Assembly (NCBI GenBank): GCA_003427395.1 | Contig: BFEA01000016.1 | Location: forward strand, 2,557,473 to 2,579,351 | Length of the DNA stretch: 21,879 bases | Direction of reading: 5' to 3' | Origin: Chara braunii | Lineage: Eukaryota > Streptophyta > Charophyceae > Charales > Characeae | Part shown: positions 8,993-16,904 of the stretch, in pieces | How the letters are laid out: each line of letters opens with the position of its first letter | Position numbering within the stretch: the first letter of the stretch is position 1 | Made by a program: the position numbers and the translations under genes | The notes under the pieces: generated by a model | What the model saw: only the letters and a program-made list of their open reading frames with translations | Told to the model about the DNA's origin: nothing | Databases searched by the model: none

Positions 8993-9448
8993 CTACATAC
9001 CCCCATCCACTGTGATGGCCTCTGTCCTGGTTGGGCAATATCCGAAATCGTCAGTCCAAGGCCAGGAGTAGCCGGTAATCTTTTTCCATGTATCAGTCCA
9101 CCACATCCACAGTTCATCAGCTAATGGGCAGTATAGCCAAAGGTGAGTGTTGCTTTCCCAACCCATCAGCTAACGGGCAGTATAGCCAAAGGTGAGTGTT
9201 GCTTTCCCAACCCCAATCACATCTGCTATATGTCAGACTGATATCCATTCCTTTCTGGTTCAGCCATATTGCAGTTCATACCACCAGGAAGGACTGTAGC
9301 CACAACAAGCTCGCATCTTTCTGCGACAGGAGCCAGGTAAGTATCCTCCGAAAGGCTCGCCAATCTGGCTGGTGCATCAGCCCATTCTTGGCCCTCTCCA
9401 GCCGTCTTGAAGCTACCAGCAACGGTTTCTTGACTGTTTGATTTCTGA
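8993..9448 (-). pseudogene. LINE ORF2 C-terminus with RT zinc finger, broken
   Basis: Minus-strand reading gives the C-terminal end of a plant LINE polyprotein. Visible are a helical linker with DWRAFRRILTWLLSQK and LLWLQSFLVV, then the zf-RVT-type finger: CDWGWESNTHLWLYCP near 9170-9225, followed by LWMWWTDTWKK and ending VDGGM-stop at 8993-8995. The first Cys pair has become R-C, while the later His and Cys are kept. It aligns in order with the plus-strand LINE (LLWLQMLQVV, then CPRCRWAWETQAHLWIHYP). It is broken by a TGA at 9276-9278 and by the 49-bp duplication at 9115-9212, which shifts the frame. The 5' part of the element is missing beyond about 9450, where the plus-strand LINE begins. 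Confidence 0.75.
9115..9212. repeat. 49-bp tandem duplication inside the LINE zinc finger
   Basis: The unit beginning CATCAGCTAAYGGGCAGTAT occurs twice (9115-9163, 9164-9212) with one T/C difference at 9125/9174. Because 49 is not a multiple of three, it disrupts the minus-strand zinc-finger reading frame. It arose after the element lost function, or caused that loss. Confidence 0.97.
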
Positions 9449-9493
9449 AAGTTTTTCGGGAAGGGATTCTCCCAAGGGGATTAATATGCGAGC

Positions 9494-10339
9494 ATGCTGA
9501 TCAGGTGGAACAGGGATTTTGTTAAGGTGAATATGTCACCTGAAGCATACACAGCACAAAAAAGAGTGGCTGTCCAATCATGGGGTTGCAATCTTCTTTG
9601 GACAAGAGTCGGAATCCTTCTCCTTCTCGGTGGGTTTAAAGAAGAAGATTATCAGGGCTTATAAGAACAGTTGGATAGGCCAAACCATGCTGGGCCCTAA
9701 TCCTCGCAGGGGTCTTTTCAAAAATGAAGGCCGGAACCTGATCTCGTACAGTACTAGTACGAAAGAGGTGGCGGAGTATTTACTGTTGAAAAACGAAGAT
9801 TTGGTTGAGTTGGATGGGAAAGTGCATAACTTGAAGTTGACCTTTCGACCATGGATGACAGAGTCGGAGCTTCAGCACTGGCGCGAGACGAATAGGTATG
9901 CTTTCTTTTGGCCTAGATGCCTTCAAATCCCGTTGGCGGCTTTGCCAGTCATCCAAGAGGGTTCGAAAAGGCCTTCGAAAGGGTGATTAAAACTCACCCG
10001 ATGTCGGCAAAACCAGGGGAACCCGAGTTGCATAACATCTGTTTTGACCTCGAATTAGCAGCAGCAGACTGCTATACTCCCTATTTAATGATTGGAATTT
10101 TGGATGGGAAAGACACCTTGGTGACATTCGAAGTCGCAAATGTGACCACGGATTGGTGTGCGACTTGTAGACAGTACTTCGATACGGAAGACGATCCGGA
10201 TTGCCCTGGGAGAAGGAGGAAGCAGAAATCCCATGGGGTTGAATGGGAGAAAGCAGTCCCGGGTGACAAAGAAGAGTGGGTGAAAGAAAGAAAGAAGGAA
10301 GAAGAGCATAGAAGAGAAAGGGGGCATAAAAAAAAATGA
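9494..10339 (+). pseudogene. LINE ORF1 N-terminal region, DUF4283-like with zinc motif
   Basis: Reading starts at ATG 9494 (MLIRWNRDFVKVNMSPEAY, then CNLLW). It shifts frame near 9595-9640 to a stretch including NPRRGLFKNEGRNLISY, TFRPWMTESELQHW and IPLAALPVIQE, and shifts again near 9958 to FEKAFERVIKTHP, then ELHNICFDLELA and VTTDWCATCRQYF...CPGRRR. This succession resembles the DUF4283 RNA-binding region of plant LINE ORF1 or gag-like proteins followed by a Cys-rich knuckle (C-x2-C ... C). The ORF1 product would coat LINE RNA. The ORF ends at 10339 in an A-run where another frameshift leads into the coiled coil. The family call rests on motif pattern only. Confidence 0.65.
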
Positions 10340-10709
10340 GAGAGAAAGAGAAGAGGCAAAGGAGAAGGAAAGAGAAAAGGAACGGGAGTGGGAATTGGAA
10401 CTGTAAAGAGAGAGAAAAGAGGAGGAAGCAAGGGAGAGAGCGAGAATAATGGAACGAGAGAGGGAAAGAGAGAAAGAAAGGGAGAGAGAGGCAGAACTGT
10501 TGAAAGAGAGGGAGAAAGAGGCAAAACTGTTGAGAGAGAGAGAAAAAGAATTGGAAATTGAAAGGGCAAAGGAAAGAGAGGGAGAGATGGAAAGGGAAAG
10601 AGAAAGGGAAAGGGGAACAGAAGAAGGCAGAGCGAGAGAGAGGGAGAAAGCGACCGGAGAATATCAGAAGGAAAGAGAGAGACCACCTCGTTCCCCTATC
10701 CCCGTCTAG
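10263..10709 (+). pseudogene. LINE ORF1 Glu/Arg/Lys coiled-coil tract
   Basis: An almost pure purine plus strand encodes a charged helix: repeated EREKERERE, ELLKEREKEAKLLREREK and EIERAKEREGEMERERE, ending RPPRSPIPV-stop at 10709. It continues ORF1 after a frameshift in the A9 run near 10330 and a TAA near 10405. Such a single long charged helix or coiled coil could mediate ORF1 multimerisation. The GA-rich strand asymmetry would also allow triplex or non-B DNA. The complementary strand has a long Ser/Leu/Pro ORF that is only its shadow. Confidence 0.6.
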
Positions 10710-10971
10710 TTGTTTCCCGACGGGTGGGATTCAAGGGTTAGCAGCCGGTATCCAGCCGGCGGACTTTTAGCAGACATTGGCACTTGGCTCAACAGGTGCC
10801 CTGGCCCCAATCTCCCGCACAGGTCAAGTTACACTCTCGATATCCCATTCTGAATTCTTTAGGTACGAAAATGCTATGTTTCTCGGGGAACAGTCAGCAG
10901 AGAAGGAAATTCCTTCCGGAGTTGATTAAAACGGAATCCCACCAGAGGAAGACGAGGATGGGGAAATTGAA
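10710..10971 (+). pseudogene. LINE ORF1 linker, acidic, interrupted
   Basis: No intact frame crosses this stretch. Near its end one frame reads EKEIPSGVD-stop-NGIPPEEDEDGEIEM straight into the next ORF, so the Nudix-like segment probably once continued upstream as an acidic linker. The first 150 bases give no recognisable protein. Confidence 0.4.
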
Positions 10972-11661
10972 ATGGTACCTTCAGAGGAAATACAACTGCT
11001 ATCGGATGAGTGCCCGATTATGTCTGAAAATGAAGATGTTCAGATGAGGGACCCTCTGTTAGTGGTTTCAGTGGGCAACTCCCTGGACGGAACGAAAGAA
11101 GGAGAGGTAATAGGTACCCCAAAGAAGAAACTGAGGAAGGTTTCAGTTAAATCGACACCCTACTCGTCTGAAGGAGTGGGGCGAAGAGGGGCTAAGGCTA
11201 AGGCAAAGGGATCAGAGATGCGCCAGGCTTTGGCAAAGGCCATGCCAACGAAGATGACTCTCCGTGACGACAAAAGAAAAGTGGTGGACCTTCTCGTGCC
11301 ACTGATCTGCTCTTCGTCCAATCAAGGTCCACTACTGCTAATCAAACAAAACCCAGGGAGAGAGGCGGAGCTTCCAGGTTTTGTAGTTGAAGGGCCCATG
11401 TTAGAGTTACAATTTGTGGAAGCGACAAAACAGGTAGTAAACGATGTATGCCCGGTGGGGTTTTTACCGGAACCACGAATGGGAAGGCGTGTGGTGGAAC
11501 TGGGAGAGGATACAAGAGTCTACCTTTTCTTAGCTTTCCTTAATTTACACTTCGAAGATGACACACAACAAAAACTGAAGACTGTTCCCACAATGGATCC
11601 AACTGGAAAACTTTTCCAACTCAGGCAACGTTCGTCTTGGGGATGGTCTGTCGGACTGTGA
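10972..11661 (+). CDS. LINE-internal ORF with a Nudix-like segment
   Basis: This is the longest uninterrupted frame in the LINE before ORF2 (229 residues). Residues 1-60 are acidic, and 60-110 are basic (PKKKLRKVSVKS, then GAKAKAKG), like a nucleic-acid-binding or nuclear-localisation stretch. Then LLVPLICSSSNQGPLLLIKQ leads into GREAELPGFVVEGPMLELQF and VEATKQVVNDVCPVGF, then RVYLFLAFLNL. The order strand-LPG(x)FVE-helix-VYLF resembles a Nudix hydrolase fold, but the RExxEExG catalytic glutamates are replaced (TKQVVNDV), so any such domain would be noncatalytic. After 11661 another frame (CEIPNCL, then FADALQYPWYLEKLGT) continues to about 11775. Position inside the LINE says it is element-encoded. 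The Nudix comparison is my inference. Confidence 0.45.
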   Translation: MVPSEEIQLLSDECPIMSENEDVQMRDPLLVVSVGNSLDGTKEGEVIGTPKKKLRKVSVKSTPYSSEGVGRRGAKAKAKGSEMRQALAKAMPTKMTLRDDKRKVVDLLVPLICSSSNQGPLLLIKQNPGREAELPGFVVEGPMLELQFVEATKQVVNDVCPVGFLPEPRMGRRVVELGEDTRVYLFLAFLNLHFEDDTQQKLKTVPTMDPTGKLFQLRQRSSWGWSVGL

Positions 11662-11819
11662 GATCCCGAACTGCTTGTAGAACTCTGATATGCTAGAAGT
11701 AATCCAGTCGACAAGGTTCGCAGACGCTCTGCAGTACCCTTGGTACTTGGAAAAGCTTGGTACGTAAGAGCCTGCCATTGGCAATATCCAAATGAAGGGC
11801 AGTTCCAGGGCTTTGCCCC

Positions 11820-12613
11820 ATGGTAGTATCAAATAAAATAAGAATTGGGACATGGAATGCACAAGGGTTGGGCAATACCACGAACCGCCATAAGAAGAGT
11901 AGGTTAGCCTCATGGTGCCATAAGCTTGCAATCCATATACATTGCGTACAAGAGACCAAGTTGAACAATAAAAAAATAGGGGAGGCTAGGAATTGGTGGA
12001 AAGGTCCACAATTCTGGGCCCCGACATATGGCACTAGGGGCGGAACTATAGTACTCTTTCACAAAGATCTGGAGGTGAGTATAATAGACTATTTTTCAGA
12101 TTTGGCAGGCAGGTTTGTCTGGGTGAAGTTTGCGGTGGAGGAGGATTGGGCTGTGATGTCCATTTACTCCCTGGTCGACTATCAAGAAAGAAAGGAGTAT
12201 TTTACGAATCTTCCTATGTTTATCCCGGATACGGGACACCTATTGCTGGCAGCAGACCGGAACTATCCTGTCCCCAGGACTGGATACTCCCCGACTCGAC
12301 CCTCTTCAAGAAGACTTGAAAATATTGTTAAGAGTTTATGAGTGGGCAAAGTTTGACAAACGTTTTCATAATATTGAACCCAAATTTAGATGGCTATACC
12401 TGGTTTAGTGCGCTGGCCTCAGGTAGGAGGTTGACAGACATTTTCATAATATTGAACCCAAATTCAAATGACCATACCTTGTTTAGTGCGCTGGCCTCGG
12501 GTAGGAGGTTGGCTTTTCTTTTAGCTAGAGGGGCATTTTGGGACCGCTGTGTATGGTCAAAAGTAAATTCCCTTTCGGATCATCACCCATGGATATTCTC
12601 TCAGAAGAAACCA
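11820..12613 (+). pseudogene. LINE ORF2 AP endonuclease domain, degenerate
   Basis: ORF2 opens at ATG 11820 with IRIGTWNAQGLG, then HCVQETKLNNKK, WWKGPQFWAP and WVKFAVEEDW, matching the minus-strand endonuclease at 110-897 in order. The GDWN motif reads LAADRNY, so the Gly and Trp are lost while Asp and Asn remain. The frame breaks near 12290-12340. It then resumes as FIILNPNLDGYTWF, duplicated by the 78-bp repeat, followed by RRLAFLLARGAFWDR (Asp of RLDF changed to Ala) and SLSDHHPWIF, the terminal Asp-His motif. With the RLD aspartate gone and the fold duplicated, nicking activity is unlikely. Confidence 0.85.
12353..12508. repeat. 78-bp in-frame tandem duplication in the endonuclease
   Basis: Two adjacent 78-bp units (12353-12430 and 12431-12508), both with TTTTCATAATATTGAACCCA and TTTAGTGCGCTGGCCTC, differ at about nine positions. 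The unit is 26 codons, so the reading frame is kept and the protein repeats FIILNPN and FSALASGRR. The divergence means the duplication is older than the 49- and 50-bp ones, or was copied within an older lineage. Confidence 0.95.
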
Positions 12614-12669
12614 TAGCGTGAACGAAGGGAACTTTCAGGTTAAATATCAGTAACCTGAAAGACGAGGGA

Positions 12670-14430
12670 TTGAAAAACTTGGTGAAGAGACATATGGAAG
12701 ACTGGAAAAAAGCAAGACTGCTTTTTCGAGCAGTTGAGGATTGGGTGGACACAAGGTTGGCTATAATTTCCAACTTCCTAAATGTTTTTTCTTGGATTAA
12801 AGCAGGGAACAAAAATAGGAAGGAAAGAGAGAAAAAGATGGCAATAGCTGAAGCTGAAAAACAGATTGCCAAGGATAGATACACAGATTACTATTGGTCC
12901 AGCAAACGGAAAGATCTATTGATGAGATTGGAAACCTTGGAACTTCAGTGACAGGAGCTCTGGTTGGAATGGTTAAGGACTAAAGGAGTGATTGGATACG
13001 ATAGGATGACCAAACTTACCTTTAGATCGCTGATCCTCCAACAAACTAAACCCTGCTCAGACAGTGGAAACACCCGTTGTTACCCGAAGCCCCTCTGGCC
13101 GAGACAACACAACAAATGAATGATTATGGCAGAGAGTATTTCATGGATATCTTTACTACGAGATTGCCACATTCAAATTTCGGCACGAACTTAGCTGGGA
13201 ATTTTAGTGATTGGGTCAGGACAAATGTCATTCTTTCTCAGCAAGGAAGATTAGATATGGATCGACCTTTCGCCGAAGCTGAATTAGGAGAAGCGGTGTC
13301 AAAACTAGGGACGGGCAAATGTCCTGGAGCGAACGGGCTACCTGTAGAATTTTACAAAGAGACCCGGGACACGATGGGGTCATTTTTATCGGAAATATGT
13401 AACAATTTGTTGACAGGCAGAGGGCTACCTAGAGGGCTAACTAAAGGGATCATTTCATTAATGTACAAGAAAGTGGGGAAGGAGGAGGTAAGAAACTACC
13501 GTCCGATCTCCCTCCTGAATGTAGCCTACAAAATTCTGGCTAAAACGATGCTCATCGGCTAGGTAGATATTTGCCAGAGTTGATTGGTCCGGATCAAGGG
13601 CCCTTCGTAAGAGGCTGGTTTATACATGAGAATATTATAGCTACCGTCAAGGCACTGGAGGATTATTGGTAAAGAGGATATAGACGTGGCTGTTTTGTTA
13701 GTGGATATGGACAAGCCGTACAATAAGGTGGGGTGGGCCTTTGTGACCACCACTTTGAGGAAAATTAATTATGGGTCAAATTTTGTGAAAATTGTAAAGT
13801 CATGTATTCAAAAGGGACAGCGGTAGTCAATGTGAGTGGTGGGTGTCTATCGGAAGAAATTAAGTTGACGCGCTCGCTCGTCAGGGTTGCCCTTTAGCTC
13901 CCTTGCTATTCGTGGTTCAACTGGAAGTTTTACTGGACAATATCAAATGGAACACAAAAATCACGGGTTTGAGACTTTCTCCTACCTTCCATTGGAAAGG
14001 GAACGTCTTGGCTGATGACCTTACGATCCTTTGTAAGAACACTGTGGCATCAATGAACGAGTTAAAAAAGGTGGTGGATGAGTATTCTATATTATCAGAG
14101 GCCTCGATAAATTGGAGCAAATCTACTTATATTTTGCACGAACGTATGAGGATTGCAGTGGACTGCGGGATGAGAAGAGTAAGGGAAAGTGATTCAGAGA
14201 GGTTATTGGGGGTTCAAGTCTTATTGGGAAACACAACAGCAACTCAAAATACAGCATTGGGAACCAAGGTGAGATCGAGAATTGCAAATTGGGAAAGAGG
14301 ACATCGACTTTCACTGATAGGAAGGGCTCTTGTGATATCAGCATCAACACTTTCCATACTTTGGATCTCGCTAGCAGTACATTTGTTGAGTAATCATGCA
14401 TATAGGAATATTAAGAGGGCGGCGACATGA
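12670..14430 (+). pseudogene. LINE ORF2 reverse transcriptase domain, frameshifted
   Basis: A linker helix (12670-12951, EDWKKARLLFRAVEDW, KDRYTDYYWSSKR) precedes the RT. RT motifs: GKCPGANGLPVEFYK and NYRPISLLNVAYKILAK in 13077-13562; a frameshift, then LIGPDQGPFVRGW and HENII; a stop near 13671; VDMDKPYNKVGW with the catalytic Asp at 13704-13706, though AFD is now PYN; a stop near 13825; RQGCPLAPLLFVV at 13879-13917 after a frameshift; LADDLTIL (the YADD box) at 14008-14031; then INWSKS and RLLGV. Both YADD aspartates survive. The enzyme would copy LINE RNA at nicked target DNA. At least four frame breaks make it a pseudogene. Confidence 0.88.
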
Positions 14431-16074
14431 TATATTTGGAAACCCTCTTCAAAGGAAGGGGAAGGATTTCTTACCAAGGTGGCTTGGGATACAATAGCCC
14501 ACCCAAGAGTGGAAGGAGGTTTAGGTGTGATAGATCCAAAACATCAAAACACAGCCTTGTTGGCCAATTGGTCGATAAAGGCGATGCTTTAATTGGAGGA
14601 GAAAGTATGAAAAAAATTAGCAGAATATATTTTAGGAACGGAATGGAAGTTCAAGAATCATCAGGATGTTTGGAGATGCCTTCTCCCCCCATCCTTTGCT
14701 AATAAGATTCCAATATCCCACTTCTGGAGAGGAATTTTGACAACCCGACGCAAGATTCTGCTTGAGGATCATAGTGCCCAATCTTCTAAAGGGCAAGTAC
14801 TGAAGGAATCCCTATTTGACAATCCTAGAATCCACCAATCAGATGGCTCAGTGTTTCCAGCAGTAGGGCCGGGCTCTTTTGGAGGAAGCTGGATCGCAAG
14901 AGGAATTTTTGCAGTCGGAGATATTTGGGAGGAATCAAAACAGGACTAGGTGTCAATGCCTATACTCCGGACCTACCTCCCAAGACTGCATAATGTGTGA
15001 GCTTGTTATAAGACATTACAAGCAGCCATTCCACAGTACTGGAAATCATTATTGCAGAGTGAATCAGTGCCCGACTAAGGATACGTGGTATAGAGCTCCT
15101 ACAACAGAGGAGTACTATTGGAGAGTTTTGGGTCCAGATCTACAACAAGGAATGAAGATCCAAGAATGGAAACCGGCAAATGGCAACAGGACATCAGCGA
15201 TTCTATAGAGACTGCTTAAATTGGTGGAAGGGAGATCAGAAACGGGAATCCTGCGTTTGGAGGAAGTAAGGGACTGAATATCGAGAGATCAAAGGGGTAA
15301 GGAGTACTGCCAAGGCGGGTTCCTGGCCTCCAATTGCAAGGTGGAACCTTTCGTGTATAGCTGGAAGCTGGAAGATCAAAAGAAGCAACTAGTTCCTTTA
15401 GCATATTACTCGCCAAAGGTAGGAAGGGACTGGTGTAGATCGAAGATTAGGAACTCTCCTACAGTGGGGGCACAGAAAAGATGGAACGAGTATTGTCCAA
15501 ATATTATGTCTTCTGGTGATATAAGGATTTTTTGGCAACAATTGAAGCGAATGACGAATAAGAGGACAGCGGTGCTGCTATGGCTCCAGATGTTACAAGT
15601 GGTAACGTCGACGACTTGCTGCAATCTCGAGGCATGAAAATTTCAATGGATTGTCCCAGATGCAGGTGGGCATGGGAAACCCAGGCCCATCTTTGGATTC
15701 ACTATCCAGTCTCTGTTAGGCTCTGGCAGTGGTGGTTGCGACATTGGAGAAGGTTTATTGCGAACTCTTCGGCTAGATCCCTAGAATGGTCAGATTCTTG
15801 GGTTTTAACAGGTAAAACTGATGGGTAACAGGTAAACTGGTGGGAGAAACTCTTATAGTACAGGCTGGGAGTACGTGGCCCAAACCTGTAGAGGAATAAT
15901 TATGGGGGTTCTTTGGCAGACGAGAAACGTTGCATTGTTCAAAAAAGAACATTGGACGTTATCACAAACTCGGGCTGAGGTCAAAATCCAGATAAGAAGG
16001 ACGATCCACATTGAATGGCAGAACAAAGGAAATTTGTGGTTTAGAAAGACATGGGCAATAAACAATAGGGTCCC
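14431..16074 (+). pseudogene. LINE ORF2 C-terminal region with zf-RVT finger
   Basis: Across three frames the C-terminal third can be followed: AWDTIAHPRVEGGLGVIDP, then NTALLANW (the K/R-x-EGGLG-x-D box of plant LINEs); FANKIPISHFWRGILTTRR; LAYYSPKVGRDWCRSKIR; and LLWLQMLQVV. Then comes the zinc finger CPRCRWAWETQAHLWIHYP (15652-15708), in which the last Cys is Tyr. RLWQWWLRHWRR follows, and finally GVLWQTRNVALFKKEHW (15900-15955), typical of the very end of plant LINE ORF2. Frameshifts and stops interrupt it in at least four places. The zinc finger is presumed to bind template RNA. Confidence 0.75.
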
Positions 16075-16100
16075 AAAAAAAAAAAAAAAAAAAAAAAAAA
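16075..16100 (+). repeat. A26 tract, probable LINE poly(A) tail
   Basis: Twenty-six consecutive A residues directly follow the last ORF2-like codons (INNRVP). I take it as the LINE 3' end. It lies very close to the coding end, so either the element has almost no 3' UTR or the A-run is internal. Confidence 0.6.
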
Positions 16101-16199
16101 GGTTGGCAAATATTGTATCTACTGCTAGTTGTCTTTTTGGATTCGTTGAGTGGTAAGAAAAAGAAAAGTTTGAAAAACCGAAAGGATAAAAACTTCATA
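16101..16199. other. Spacer between LINE tail and U6-like sequence
   Basis: About 100 bp, AT-rich. It holds GATAAAAA at 16185-16192, a TATA-like word roughly 10-15 nt before the U6-like start, closer than the usual plant U6 TATA spacing. No plant upstream sequence element was seen. Confidence 0.3.
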
Positions 16200-16287
16200 A
16201 TGTCGTTCGGAGCATCTGTTAAAGTTGGATTAATACAGAGAAGATAAGCATGACCTTTGCACAAGGGCGACATGCATATCCAGAAAC
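16200..16287 (+). ncRNA. U6 snRNA-like sequence, probably a retro-pseudogene
   Basis: The central part of U6 is clear: AATACAGAGAAGATAAGCAT carries the invariant ACAGAGA box (16235-16241), and the following AGC triad (AAGCATGACC) plus TTTGCACAAGGGCGACATGCA match the U6 body. Over these 45 positions I count about 36 identities to the plant U6 sequence as I recall it. The 5' part keeps TTCGG-AGCATC and TTAAAGTTGG in register, but the 5' stem-loop (GTC...TTCG...GAC) no longer pairs well. The 3' end (GCATATCCAGAAA) lacks the terminal T-run. U6 is the catalytic spliceosomal RNA. Divergence, loss of the T-terminator and the LINE next door favour a retrotransposed pseudogene rather than a working gene. 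Confidence 0.75.
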
Positions 16288-16354
16288 TTATCTCAATTGG
16301 TAATGCACGCGAGTGGCATTCAGGTGGTCATGGGTTCATTCCCCAATGGCCTCA
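16282..16354 (+). tRNA. tRNA-like sequence or SINE head, not a functional tRNA
   Basis: TATCTCAATTGG (16289-16300) resembles RNA polymerase III box A with the tRNA D-loop, and GGTTCATTCC (16333-16342) resembles box B. Their starts are 44 nt apart, exactly the spacing of tRNA positions 8 and 52. The T stem pairs at four of five positions (ATGGG/CCCAA), but the acceptor stem does not pair and A58 is T. This is the decay typical of a tRNA-derived SINE head. It overlaps the end of the U6-like sequence, and part of box A could also be a degraded U6 3' end. Confidence 0.4.
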
Positions 16355-16852
16355 CGTACCTCCTGGGCATACTCGACAACCGCCACATAGAGATAAGCCC
16401 ATTGGTCCCCGCTATCGATTGCAATCACTATCAATGTTCATAGGGGGAGGGGTAATCGAGCAGGCACAGTGATTGTCCACCCGGGTGGTGGTCGATCCCC
16501 TTGCTACCGGACGATCCCTACCTGGTGTTGTCCAGGTAGTTTGTGTGGGGCCGGGTGCAGCCTCATATGGTCTCATTTGAGAGTATATGGATGCTCAGGG
16601 TTCCCTGATGGCAATAAGGCCACCTCGGGTTGGGAAGGCCACCTATCAGATTGGATATTGAATTTACCTGGCCTGGTTGGTGTGATGATAATATCTCAAG
16701 GCTATTGCCCTTTTCCTCTGAAAGAAAAAGATGACAGGCATAAATTGAGAAATGGCTTAAATGAGTGTTGTACAATCAAGCCCACGGTCTGGTCCAACTC
16801 AATGGTTTCCTCTCTCCACCATACAAAAGGTCCAGATCTCTTCGCCAGGGGC
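16355..16852. other. Unknown, possibly SINE body or hammerhead-element body
   Basis: No coding motif. On the minus strand this is what would follow hammerhead copy 3, so it may be the body of that element; on the plus strand it follows the tRNA-like head. Short inverted words occur (TACCTGG near 16520 and CCAGGTA near 16530). No poly(A) tail or clear boundary was seen. Confidence 0.35.
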
Positions 16853-16890
16853 TGTGACAACTGTTTCGTCGGAGTTTCACAGACTCATCA
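16853..16890 (-). ncRNA. Hammerhead ribozyme remnant, copy 3, inverted and damaged
   Basis: On the minus strand the core reads (A)TGATGA-GTCTG-TGAAACT-CCGAC-GAAA-CAGTTGTCACAGCCCC, clearly the same family as the two plus-strand ribozymes. Helix I and the cleavage site are gone, replaced by (TA)n (16891-16904 on plus). The essential core C before UGAUGA is A, and helix II has one mismatch (U opposite C). It should not self-cleave. It ends where the repeat TTACCGGGCAGTTC begins in plus orientation. Confidence 0.8.
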
Positions 16891-16904
16891 TATATATATA
16901 TATA

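Larger units (their letters stand above)
9494..16100 (+). mobile_element. L1-like LINE, near full length, degenerate
   Basis: The 6.6-kb span carries, in the expected order, ORF1 (DUF4283-like region, coiled coil, Nudix-like segment), an AP endonuclease, reverse transcriptase, a C-terminal KxEGGLG region and zf-RVT finger, and a terminal A26. Length and order fit a plant L1-clade element that copies its RNA by target-primed reverse transcription. At least eight frameshifts or stops and changes at catalytic sites make it inactive. No target duplication could be matched between the sequence after the A-run (GGTTGGCAAAT) and the left end, so the left boundary is approximate: it is set by the first ORF1 codon, and the 5' UTR may extend left. 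Confidence 0.85.

Noticed and set aside
10081-10686. 201-residue minus-strand ORF rich in Ser, Leu, Pro and Phe
   Set aside because: It is the complement of the purine-rich ORF1 tract; its length comes from composition.
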